DNA of 5,884 nucleotides from Gallicola sp. (GCA_012798975.1 JAAZME010000361.1:1-5884); one strand, 5' to 3'; positions 1 through 5,771 are shown, counted from the stretch's first letter. Program-made: numbers and translations. The notes: generated from the sequence alone by a model not told the origin.

Positions 1-23
1 AGAAGAGAAGAAAATAAAGAAAT

Positions 24-47
24 AAAAAAGACGCCGCAAGGCGTCTT
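24..47 (-). terminator. Rho-independent terminator of the DUF1858 gene
   Basis: A perfect 8-bp stem (28-35 with 40-47) encloses a four-base loop. On the minus strand it is followed by a run of six T that begins inside the stem base (29-24), and it lies six bases past the stop codon of the minus-strand gene. On the plus strand the same hairpin has a GCAA tetraloop and a weaker T-rich tail (48-55), so it may also stop a plus-strand transcript entering from the left. Confidence 0.88.
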
Positions 48-53
48 GTATTT

Positions 54-239
54 TTATTGATTCAATTGTTCTAGTAGATTATTTACATCAAGGCCGTGAA
101 CCATTGCAGCTTCTTCTAAACTCTCCATTTGACTTGCGGGACATCCTACACAACCCAAACCGTTTTGCATTAAAATATTTATAGATTCAGGATATGTTCT
201 GATAATATCACCGATTAACATGTCTTTTGTTATTTTCAC
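54..239 (-). CDS. DUF1858 / hybrid-cluster-protein-associated redox disulfide domain protein
   Basis: This is a 61-residue protein consisting of a single DUF1858-type domain. The diagnostic part is the Cys-Val-Gly-Cys pair in NGLGCVGCPAS (residues about 26-36), followed by the helix ESLEEAAMVHGLD, which is typical of the family. Relatives are small cytosolic proteins or domains with a redox-active CxxC, often found near hybrid cluster proteins or iron-sulfur proteins. The biochemical role is not settled. I chose the GTG start at 239 because an AAGGAGG box lies seven bases upstream. Reading further upstream in frame gives a hydrophobic leader that overlaps the promoter and is unlike the family. 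The gene diverges from a HesB-like selenoprotein gene, which suggests, but does not prove, a shared redox or iron-sulfur context. Domain assignment is confident; function is not. Confidence 0.9.
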   Translation of the reverse strand: MKITKDMLIGDIIRTYPESINILMQNGLGCVGCPASQMESLEEAAMVHGLDVNNLLEQLNQ

Positions 240-246
240 AATAATA

Positions 247-253
247 CCTCCTT
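247..253 (-). promoter_or_regulatory. Ribosome binding site fixing the GTG start of the DUF1858 gene
   Basis: AAGGAGG on the minus strand lies seven bases before GTG at 239. It is a near-perfect Shine-Dalgarno sequence. It decides for the short 61-residue product over an in-frame ATG start at 359. Confidence 0.85.
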
Positions 254-270
254 CATTTTGATCTACTTTA

Positions 271-299
271 ATTTTACCTTTATCTATTAAAATAATCAA
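271..299 (-). promoter_or_regulatory. Sigma-A-type promoter of the DUF1858 gene
   Basis: TTGATT (299-294) and TAAAAT (276-271) are separated by 17 bases on the minus strand. The expected start is near 264, giving a leader of about 25 bases before the GTG. The fit to consensus and the position ahead of the ribosome binding site both support it. Confidence 0.65.
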
Positions 300-392
300 G
301 TTTAAATCGAGATTATTTAAAAAAAACAAATAATACGCTCGAGATGCAATTTTTTGCAATTTATGGGTATATATTACTAAATAGTATTAATG

Positions 393-398
393 AAGGAG
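393..398 (+). promoter_or_regulatory. Ribosome binding site of the HesB-like selenoprotein gene
   Basis: AAGGAG lies eight bases before ATG at 407. A nearby in-frame GTG (398) overlaps this box, and the ATG at 413 is 14 bases away, so 407 is the best start. A good ribosome binding site here shows that the interrupted frame has a normal translation start. Confidence 0.8.
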
Positions 399-406
399 TG
401 AAAAAA

Positions 407-706
407 ATGAAAATGAATTTAACACAAGCTGCAAGAGACGAGCTTACAAGATTAGATAAAGGAAATACTCTCTTTCGATTAAAGGTTGTAAATTTTTCCT
501 GAAGCGGCGTTCGATTCTCTATAGTTATAGATGAAGAAAGAGACGGCGATTCAAAATTTGAAATGGAAGGTTATACTTTTGTTATCAGCAATGCGATTTA
601 CGAAACTTTTAAACGATTCAGTGTAGATTATATTCCGGCAGGTTTAAGACGCGGATTTGATATAAAAGGCTACCCTGAAAACGAGAATGAAGAATTTGGA
701 TGTTAA
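407..706 (+). CDS. HesB/IscA-like selenoprotein (in-frame TGA = Sec32)
   Basis: The frame runs from ATG 407 to TAA 704-706 as 99 codons with one internal TGA at 500-502 (codon 32). Read through, it gives an A-type iron-sulfur carrier (HesB/IscA, Fe-S_biosyn) fold. It starts with MKMNLTQAARDELTRL, then has a strand ending VNFSUSG, where the family has the Cys-Ser-Gly of its first metal-binding cysteine. The later segments SVDYIPAGLRRGFDIKGY and a C-terminal FGC also fit. Sec at the Cys position, continuous family similarity on both sides, a proper ribosome binding site and a SECIS-like hairpin after the TGA all point to selenocysteine. HesB-like selenoproteins are an established bacterial family of unclear function. 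A-type proteins bind or deliver Fe-S clusters; whether this one does is inference. There are no cysteines except the last residue. The main alternative is a recent nonsense mutation (TGT or TGC to TGA). No other frame damage is seen, which argues against decay. Confidence 0.88.
510..538 (+). promoter_or_regulatory. Candidate bacterial SECIS element
   Basis: A hairpin follows the TGA (500-502) inside the coding sequence. The upper stem pairs 518-522 with 527-531 around an AGUU loop (523-526). A middle stem pairs 515-517 with 533-535 with U532 bulged, and a lower stem pairs 510-512 with 536-538 with G513 and A514 unpaired. The loop G (524) is 21 bases past the TGA. That spacing, a short stem and a G at one of the first two loop positions fit the known bacterial SECIS pattern, which recruits SelB-GTP-Sec-tRNA. 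The stem is AU-rich, so folding is modest. Confidence 0.72.
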
Positions 707-708
707 TC

Positions 709-737
709 TTGACAAAGGAATCTATTGCAAGTATAAT
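709..737 (+). promoter_or_regulatory. veg promoter P1 (perfect consensus)
   Basis: TTGACA (709-714) and TATAAT (732-737) with a 17-base spacer match the sigma-A consensus exactly. The -35 box begins two bases after the selenoprotein stop codon. The expected start is near 744, at the -35 box of the second promoter. Confidence 0.92.
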
Positions 738-743
738 ATTGGA

Positions 744-772
744 TTGATTTTTTTCGAACTCTGTGTTACAAT
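744..772 (+). promoter_or_regulatory. veg promoter P2 (extended -10)
   Basis: TTGATT (744-749) and TACAAT (767-772) are 17 bases apart, with a TGT extension (764-766) directly before the -10 box. The expected start is near 779. Together with P1 this makes a tandem arrangement with -10 boxes 35 bases apart. Confidence 0.75.
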
Positions 773-782
773 AGATATACAG

Positions 783-797
783 TTATGGGACCCATAA
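783..797 (+). repeat. Perfect 15-base palindrome in the veg leader
   Basis: TTATGGG (783-789) and CCCATAA (791-797) are perfect inverted repeats around a single A. The palindrome lies a few bases past the predicted P2 start, and its last two bases are part of the veg ribosome binding site. It could be a repressor operator or an RNA hairpin (six pairs with a GAC loop) affecting initiation. Which of these, if either, cannot be told from sequence. Confidence 0.7.
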
Positions 798-803
798 GGA
801 GGG
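796..803 (+). promoter_or_regulatory. Ribosome binding site fixing the TTG start of veg
   Basis: AAGGAGGG ends seven bases before TTG at 811. No ATG in this frame lies near the start of the conserved domain, so this strong box supports the non-canonical TTG start. Confidence 0.88.
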
Positions 804-810
804 CGATCAT

Positions 811-1050
811 TTGAAAGCTGTCAAGAGTTTGGAATCTATCAAGTTACAGATCAGGGATAATATTGGAAAAGATGTTATCGTAAAAGCGGATAAGGGAAGA
901 AACAAAATTATCACGAATAAGGGTGTTATTGATAATGTGTTTCCTAGCGTGTTTACTGTAAGGGTATATAACGACTACGATAAGGAAAGAACAGTTTCTT
1001 ATACTTATTCGGACTTATTAACATCTACAGTGGAATTACAGCTTTGCTAA
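811..1050 (+). CDS. veg: Veg family protein
   Basis: This 79-residue protein matches the Veg family (DUF1021) along its whole length. Shared features are an N-terminal helix with LESIKLQIRDNIGKDV, the basic KADKGRNKI segment, the PSVFTVRV strand, and the VSYTYSDLLTSTVEL ending characteristic of Bacillus Veg. It is slightly shorter than the 86-residue B. subtilis protein, lacking most of its C-terminal tail. Veg is a small, abundant cytosolic protein; in B. subtilis it has been reported to promote biofilm gene expression by opposing SinR. No SinR partner is visible here, so that role should not be transferred. The gene is monocistronic: tandem strong promoters upstream and a strong terminator directly after the stop. 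As in Bacillus, ispE lies downstream. The start is TTG, supported by the ribosome binding site. Confidence 0.95.
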   Translation: MKAVKSLESIKLQIRDNIGKDVIVKADKGRNKIITNKGVIDNVFPSVFTVRVYNDYDKERTVSYTYSDLLTSTVELQLC

Positions 1051-1074
1051 AAACGACGGAAACGTCGTTTTTTT
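1049..1074 (+). terminator. Rho-independent terminator of veg
   Basis: A ten-pair stem (1049-1058 with 1063-1072) closes on a GAAA tetraloop. Its GC core is five pairs, CGACG with CGTCG, and a run of seven T (1068-1074) follows. The stem begins within the veg stop codon. The T run also occupies the -35 region of the next promoter. Confidence 0.93.
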
Positions 1075-1089
1075 ATTTGCACTAGAGTA

Positions 1090-1098
1090 TGATATAAT
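1090..1098 (+). promoter_or_regulatory. Extended -10 promoter of the ispE operon
   Basis: TGATATAAT gives a perfect TATAAT (1093-1098) with the TGn extension. The -35 position 17 bases upstream (1070-1075) holds only TTTTTA from the veg terminator tail, so this is probably an extended -10 promoter with weak -35 contact. The expected start is near 1105, about 30 bases before the ispE ATG. Confidence 0.7.
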
Positions 1099-1125
1099 TT
1101 AGGCATTATTATTAATTCCAACCTT

Positions 1126-1130
1126 GGAGG
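1126..1130 (+). promoter_or_regulatory. Ribosome binding site fixing the ATG start of ispE
   Basis: GGAGG lies five bases before ATG 1136. An in-frame TTG at 1124 overlaps this box and cannot be the start that it serves. The box also forms part of a small inverted repeat, TCCAA (1117-1121) with TTGGA (1124-1128). Confidence 0.82.
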
Positions 1131-1135
1131 AATAC

Positions 1136-1981
1136 ATGAATACAATACAATTAGATTCCTTTGCAAAAATTAATTTATCCCTGGATGTTTTAGAAGAAAG
1201 GGAAGATGGATATCACAATATAGATACTATCATGCAGTTAATTGATTTGAAGGATGTCATAGAAATAGAATGTATAGATCAAAATGAATGCATCATTGAA
1301 TGCAATAAACAAAATATTCCCCTAGATCATACGAATTTAGTACATAAAGCATGGGAAGCTCTTAAAAAATATACGGGGATTCAGCAGGGAATAAAAGTTC
1401 ATATTCAAAAGAACATACCTGTTGCTGCGGGGCTTGCCGGAGGAAGCTCAAATGCTGCGGCGGTTATAAAAGGTCTCAATGAAATCCTTGGATTAAACTT
1501 GAGCAAAGAAGAGATGATGGAAATCGGAATTGGAATCGGCGCTGATGTACCTTATTTTTTTATGGGAAAAACCGCAAGAGCAACCGGTGTAGGAAATATA
1601 TTTGAAGAAATATCTCCCTTGAAGACAGAGGGGGTTCTTATAGTAAATAATGGCAGAGAAATCAGTTCAAAGGAAGTCTACGAAGACATAGAAACTTCTG
1701 AAAAAAGTAAAATAGGAAAAGTGGTTTCTGCTATAGAAAATCAAGACCTCAATGCCCTGCGTGAATCCGCCTATAATACAATGGAAAAGGTAGTATTTGA
1801 AAAATATCCGAAGATACATGATATTAAAAATAGACTGTTATCTTTAGGAGCGGATGTGGTTTTAATGTCTGGTTCTGGTGCAACGGTCTTTGCGATTACA
1901 AACACCCTTGAAAAACGAAATGAGATCTATGAGGAATTAAAAGAGGATTATCCAATCGTCTTTAAAGCTAAAACGATATAA
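1136..1981 (+). CDS. ispE: 4-diphosphocytidyl-2-C-methyl-D-erythritol kinase
   Basis: IspE phosphorylates the 2-hydroxyl of CDP-methylerythritol with ATP, the fourth step of the MEP pathway to IPP and DMAPP. The product is cytosolic. The 281-residue protein has the GHMP kinase layout. An N-terminal AKINLSLDVL holds the conserved Lys (about K11) and is followed by REDGYH. The glycine-rich ATP loop PVAAGLAGGSSNAAA lies at about 95-109, the catalytic Asp in GADVPYFF at about D137, and the C-terminal GHMP motif LMSGSGATVF at about 243-252. Length matches E. coli IspE (283). The ATG at 1136 is preferred because it follows GGAGG and directly precedes the conserved N-terminus. It is the first gene of an operon with murI nine bases downstream, whose ribosome binding site overlaps this stop codon. 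Confidence 0.96.
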   Translation: MNTIQLDSFAKINLSLDVLEEREDGYHNIDTIMQLIDLKDVIEIECIDQNECIIECNKQNIPLDHTNLVHKAWEALKKYTGIQQGIKVHIQKNIPVAAGLAGGSSNAAAVIKGLNEILGLNLSKEEMMEIGIGIGADVPYFFMGKTARATGVGNIFEEISPLKTEGVLIVNNGREISSKEVYEDIETSEKSKIGKVVSAIENQDLNALRESAYNTMEKVVFEKYPKIHDIKNRLLSLGADVVLMSGSGATVFAITNTLEKRNEIYEELKEDYPIVFKAKTI

Positions 1982-1990
1982 GGAGGAACT

Positions 1991-2809
1991 ATGGACAATC
2001 GCAGTATTGGAATATTTGATTCCGGGGTAGGAGGACTTACGGTGCTGTTGGAGTTAAAAAAAGCCCTTCCCCATGAAAATTTTATTTATTTCGGCGATAC
2101 AGCCAGAGTGCCTTATGGAGGAAAGTCGAAGGATGTCGTAATGCAGTATTCGATGGAAGCTGCTCATTTTTTAAAAGACAAGGGAATAAAAATACTCGTT
2201 ATCGCATGTAATACTGCTACTGCCTTTGCGCTGGATTATTTAAGGCAGGAGCTGGATATACCGGTAATCGGTGTGATTAAAGCAGGTGCAGCCTCTTGTG
2301 TCGAAAATCTTTCTGGAAACAGAGTAGGGGTTATAGGAACGAAAGGCACAGTGAAATCACAAGCCTACAATAAGGCGCTATTGGAATTAAATCCAAATTT
2401 AATAATTCATTCAAAAGCCTGTCCTTTATTTGTGCCGGTTGTCGAAGAAGGAATGGCAAAAGAAGATCTGACAAAGGGGATTATCCGCTATTATCTGCAG
2501 GAATTTGTCGATACCTCCGTGGAATCTATCATTTTGGGCTGTACTCATTATCCTGTGATGGAAGAGGTTATAAAAGAAGTCCTCGGCGATCGTATTGCTT
2601 TAATAAATCCTGCTTATGAGACGGCACAAGAAGTAAAGAAAGTTGTCTCAGAAAAGGGATACGCTGCGGAACGAAAGGAAAAAGGTTCGGTAAAATACTA
2701 CTGCAGCGATGAAGCGGAAAGTTTTTACGAAGTTGGAAAAAGGATAGTACCCATCGAAAGCTGCGAAATCGAAGAAATTGACTTAATGGATATTGTTTTA
2801 AATGAATAA
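1991..2809 (+). CDS. murI: Glutamate racemase
   Basis: MurI interconverts L- and D-glutamate without a cofactor, supplying D-Glu for the second position of the peptidoglycan stem peptide. The 272-residue protein has all family marks: IGIFDSGVGGLTVL near the N-terminus with Asp10-Ser11, GDTARVPYG at 35-43, the first catalytic Cys in ACNTATA (C73), and the second in GCTHYP (C184) followed by His186. Length is typical. The ATG follows AAGGAGG (1980-1986) with a short four-base spacing, and this box overlaps the ispE stop, suggesting coupled translation. It lies between ispE and murJ, so three cell-wall precursor functions share one transcript. No frame damage or missing residue is seen. A dual aspartate/glutamate racemase is unlikely, given the full-length match to MurI motifs. 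Confidence 0.96.
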   Translation: MDNRSIGIFDSGVGGLTVLLELKKALPHENFIYFGDTARVPYGGKSKDVVMQYSMEAAHFLKDKGIKILVIACNTATAFALDYLRQELDIPVIGVIKAGAASCVENLSGNRVGVIGTKGTVKSQAYNKALLELNPNLIIHSKACPLFVPVVEEGMAKEDLTKGIIRYYLQEFVDTSVESIILGCTHYPVMEEVIKEVLGDRIALINPAYETAQEVKKVVSEKGYAAERKEKGSVKYYCSDEAESFYEVGKRIVPIESCEIEEIDLMDIVLNE

Positions 2810-2819
2810 AAATGTTGAT

Positions 2820-2823
2820 GGAG
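2820..2823 (+). promoter_or_regulatory. Ribosome binding site deciding the murJ start
   Basis: GGAG lies six bases before ATG 2830. The earlier in-frame ATGs at 2812 and 2818 have no purine-rich box in front of them; 2812 sits only two bases after the murI stop codon. Confidence 0.65.
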
Positions 2824-2829
2824 AGAAGT

Positions 2830-4374
2830 ATGAAGAATAATGTTGTAAGGGCTTCTTTTGTTGTAGCGATAATAGGAATAATCTCTAAAATAATGGGTAC
2901 TGTAAGACAATCCTTAATCGCCTATAGCTTTGGGCAGAGCGCTTTAACAGATGCCTACAATTCAGCCTATAAAATAGCTTTTTTAAGCACCGTTCTCCTA
3001 AATGCCTCAATCGTCATGGTAATCATCCCTATAATGGACAAAGCGAAGACGAAGGAAGGTCTTGAAGGAAAGAATCGTTTTTTCAACAATGCTTCTACTC
3101 TTGTTCTTGTTTCGAATATAGTCTTGAGTATTATAAGTGTTATAGGTGCTAGACTTTTGGTCGATCTTGTTTCGCCGGGTTTCAGCGAAGAAATAAAAAA
3201 TATCACTGTAGATCTGGTAAGGATTATTTCTCCTTCCATTATATTTTTAGGAGTTTCTATCTGCTTAGGAGCTTATCAGCAGTCGAATTTTATTTTTGCT
3301 CCCTATGCAGCGGTAGGTATTATTAACAATATTGTGTTTTACATCTACCTTTTGATTATGGGGAAAGAGGCTTCAATATATGGATTGGGGATTATAACGA
3401 GTTTAGGTGCAGTTGCACAGATGATCTTTATGATTCCGTTTATGCGAAAACAGGATGTTGCTTATAAGCCCCATCTGGATCTGCAGTCGGACTATATGAA
3501 AGACGCGATGTCCATGTTTATGCCTTTAATGCTTTTGCAAGGAGTAGCGCAGATAGATGTATTTGTTACAAATGCTTTGGCGACAAATATAGAAACGGGT
3601 ATGGTGTCGGTACTTGATAATGCTTACAGATTATTCAGCGCATTTATGAATTTATTCGTGATGACGATTTCGACGGTTTTATTTCCGCTTTTATCAGAAG
3701 CCTTTAATAAAAAAGATTATACTTCTATCAAAAAAATGGTAAGAGACGGTATGGATTTCATTGCATTGATCCTTATTCCTGCATCGATTGGGGTGATAGC
3801 TCTTGCAACTCCTATCGTTCAAGTTGTGTACGAAAGAGGAAAATTTACAGCTCTTGATACTGAAATGACGAAAGCAGCTCTTATTGGTTATGCTATCGGT
3901 ATGCTGGGAAATGGACTGAAGGTTTTCTACAACCGATTATTTATCAGTTTTCAAGATTCGGTGATTCCTTTTATAAACGTAGTGTTCAATACGGTTTCCA
4001 ACGTGCTGTTAGCCCTTCTTTTAATCATACCTCTTAGTTTCCGAGGACTGGCTTTAGCACAGGGACTTGCCGGAATTTTATCTGCTGTACTTTTTATGTA
4101 TCATTTTAAGAAGAAAATTCCGGATATACATTATAAGACTTCTATTATTAATTTTTGCAAATTATTTATAATAGCAGCGGCTATGGGCGTAGCAGTTCAT
4201 TATATTTATGAAACAATTGTATCTTATATTGGCAACTCGAATCTGCAGGTTTTAATAGCAATGTCTGGAGCCATCCTTGTCGGTTTAGTGATCTATATAT
4301 TCGGGATTTATCTTTTAAAGATTGATTCTGTTATCCGATGGATGGATCATTTCAAAAAGAAAGTAAAGAGATAG
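2830..4374 (+). CDS. murJ: Lipid II flippase MurJ (MviN family)
   Basis: MurJ is an inner-membrane protein of the MOP exporter superfamily that flips undecaprenyl-linked lipid II to the outer face for peptidoglycan assembly. The 514-residue product is strongly hydrophobic with about 13-14 membrane segments. It begins with the family signature GTVRQSLIAYSFGQSALTDA (about residues 23-42), where conserved Arg26 and Asp41 lie. Later family motifs include QIDVFVTNALA in the central helices and the YNRLFISFQDSVIP segment. It ends in a basic cytosolic tail (FKKKVKR). Length agrees with MviN/MurJ (about 510). The start at 2830 is chosen because of GGAG six bases upstream. It is third in the operon, 20 bases after murI and 16 before the aminopeptidase. 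A related flippase for another lipid-linked polymer is possible, but the murI neighbour favours lipid II. Confidence 0.92.
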   Translation: MKNNVVRASFVVAIIGIISKIMGTVRQSLIAYSFGQSALTDAYNSAYKIAFLSTVLLNASIVMVIIPIMDKAKTKEGLEGKNRFFNNASTLVLVSNIVLSIISVIGARLLVDLVSPGFSEEIKNITVDLVRIISPSIIFLGVSICLGAYQQSNFIFAPYAAVGIINNIVFYIYLLIMGKEASIYGLGIITSLGAVAQMIFMIPFMRKQDVAYKPHLDLQSDYMKDAMSMFMPLMLLQGVAQIDVFVTNALATNIETGMVSVLDNAYRLFSAFMNLFVMTISTVLFPLLSEAFNKKDYTSIKKMVRDGMDFIALILIPASIGVIALATPIVQVVYERGKFTALDTEMTKAALIGYAIGMLGNGLKVFYNRLFISFQDSVIPFINVVFNTVSNVLLALLLIIPLSFRGLALAQGLAGILSAVLFMYHFKKKIPDIHYKTSIINFCKLFIIAAAMGVAVHYIYETIVSYIGNSNLQVLIAMSGAILVGLVIYIFGIYLLKIDSVIRWMDHFKKKVKR

Positions 4375-4390
4375 AGGAAAGGAGAATTAT

Positions 4391-5767
4391 TTGAAAGAGT
4401 ATGATAAAAACATCTGGTCATCATTAGATGAAACAGAAATAAAAAAACTAATGGATTTCTCAGAAGGATATAAAGAGTTTCTGAACAAAGGAAAAACGGA
4501 AAGGCTGGCTGTAAAAGAAATTATTAATCAGGCAGAAAAGAAAGGCTTTATTAATGTTGAAGAAATTTCTAAAGGCAGTTTTAAAAATCAAAAGATATAT
4601 TATAACTATAAAAATAAAGCCGTCGTTTTAATGGTGCTGGGAAACGATCTGCGGGAGGGAATGAACATCATAGGTTCCCACATCGACTCACCCCGATTGG
4701 ATTTAAAACCGGAACCATTGTATGAAGACGGAAATCTTGCTTTATTTAAAACTCACTATTACGGAGGAATAAAAAAATATCAGTGGACAACCATTCCTCT
4801 TGCATTATACGGAACGATGTTTAATAGTGAAGGAGAAAAAATCGAAATCAGTATAGGAAACGATAAAGAGGATCCTGTCTTTTTTATCAATGATCTTTTG
4901 ATCCACCTCGGAAAAGACCAGATGAAGAAATCGCTAGCGGATGGAATTGAAGCGGAACAGTTAAATGTTATAGCTGGTCATATAGCGGAATCTTCTGACG
5001 AGAATGAAGGGGTAAAGGAGAATGTTCTTCGATTATTAAAAGAAAAGTACGATATCGAAGAAGAAGATTTTAGAATATCAGAGCTGGAAGTAGTGCCAGC
5101 AGACAGGGCAAGAGATGTGGGATTTGACCGAGGGCTGATCGCAGCTTATGGCCAGGATGATAGAGTCTGTGCATATACTTCTCTGCAAGCAATTCTGGAA
5201 ATCGAAAAACCAGAAAAAACAGCTGCTGCTCTTTTTGTAGATAAAGAAGAAATCGGATCTGTTGGAAATACTTCAATGAATGCCAAATTCTTTGAAAATC
5301 TAGTTGCAGAGCTTCTAGCTTTATCCAACGACTACAATGATCTCTATCTAAGAAGAGCATTAGCTGCCTCAAATGTTTTATCAGCAGATGTAACAGTAGC
5401 TTTTGACCCTACTTTTCCAGAAGTACTGGAAAAAAACAATGCAGCAAAGCTAGCCCATGGGGTAACTCTTACGAAGTATACGGGAAAAGGCGGCAAAGGC
5501 GGAAGCAATGATGCCAATGGAGAATATTTGAACAAGATAAGACAAATATTCAAGGAAGATGACATTATCTGGCAGACAGGAGAGTTAGGGAAAGTAGATC
5601 AAGGCGGCGGAGGAACCATCGCTTATATATTAGCGGAACATGGTGCAGAAGTAGTAGATATGGGAGTGGCAATGCACTCCATGCATGCCCCTATAGAACT
5701 TACCAGCAAGGCGGATGTATACATGACTTACAGAGCTTATAAAACTTTTTACGAAAAAATGAAATAA
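4391..5767 (+). CDS. M18 family aminopeptidase
   Basis: This 458-residue cytosolic metallopeptidase belongs to the M18 (aspartyl aminopeptidase) family, which removes N-terminal residues, often acidic ones, using two metal ions. Visible sites follow the family order: His97 and Asp99 in GSHIDSPRLD, Asp256/Asp257 in GQDDR, the Glu pair 286-287 in DKEEIGS, Asp333 in SADVT, and His432 in the C-terminal SMHAPIE. All expected metal and catalytic positions are present and the length is normal. The TTG start at 4391 is supported by AAAGGAG six bases upstream and gives the expected short N-terminus. It is the last gene of the ispE operon, 16 bases after murJ. Substrate specificity cannot be read from sequence, and no direct role in cell-wall synthesis is evident; peptide recycling is a guess. 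Bacterial homologues are sometimes named apeB. Confidence 0.94.
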   Translation: MKEYDKNIWSSLDETEIKKLMDFSEGYKEFLNKGKTERLAVKEIINQAEKKGFINVEEISKGSFKNQKIYYNYKNKAVVLMVLGNDLREGMNIIGSHIDSPRLDLKPEPLYEDGNLALFKTHYYGGIKKYQWTTIPLALYGTMFNSEGEKIEISIGNDKEDPVFFINDLLIHLGKDQMKKSLADGIEAEQLNVIAGHIAESSDENEGVKENVLRLLKEKYDIEEEDFRISELEVVPADRARDVGFDRGLIAAYGQDDRVCAYTSLQAILEIEKPEKTAAALFVDKEEIGSVGNTSMNAKFFENLVAELLALSNDYNDLYLRRALAASNVLSADVTVAFDPTFPEVLEKNNAAKLAHGVTLTKYTGKGGKGGSNDANGEYLNKIRQIFKEDDIIWQTGELGKVDQGGGGTIAYILAEHGAEVVDMGVAMHSMHAPIELTSKADVYMTYRAYKTFYEKMK

Positions 5768-5771
5768 ATCC

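Noticed and set aside
240..359. N-terminal extension of the DUF1858 protein to an ATG at 359
   Set aside because: The extension covers the promoter and the Shine-Dalgarno box of the GTG start, and its hydrophobic sequence does not belong to the family.
354..387. Promoter for the selenoprotein gene
   Set aside because: TTGCAA (354-359) has no good -10 box at 16-18 bases. TACTAA (15 bases), TATATA (368-373) and TAGTAT are possible, but none is convincing, so I did not call one.
500..502. Genome-wide recoding of TGA as Trp or Gly
   Set aside because: The other genes in the window contain no in-frame TGA and encode Trp with TGG, for example codon 9 of the aminopeptidase. Local recoding as Sec fits better.
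407..706. Reading the TGA-interrupted gene as a pseudogene
   Set aside because: There is only one interruption, at the exact Cys position of the family, with a SECIS-like hairpin, a good ribosome binding site and no other frame damage. A recent nonsense mutation stays possible but is less likely.
719..754. Possible terminator after the selenoprotein gene
   Set aside because: AATCTA (719-724) and TGGATT (740-745) can pair before a T run, but the stem has only six weak pairs with a GU and a 15-base loop. The sequence is better explained as two promoters.
1124..1135. TTG at 1124 as ispE start
   Set aside because: It overlaps the GGAGG box that serves the ATG at 1136, and family members begin just before the AKINLSL motif.
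2812..2829. ATG at 2812 as murJ start
   Set aside because: No ribosome binding site precedes it, whereas ATG 2830 has GGAG at a proper distance.
2967..3239. Minus-strand open frames inside murJ, at the murI/murJ junction and inside the aminopeptidase gene
   Set aside because: They lie opposite well-supported genes, have no recognisable family features, and are antisense shadows.
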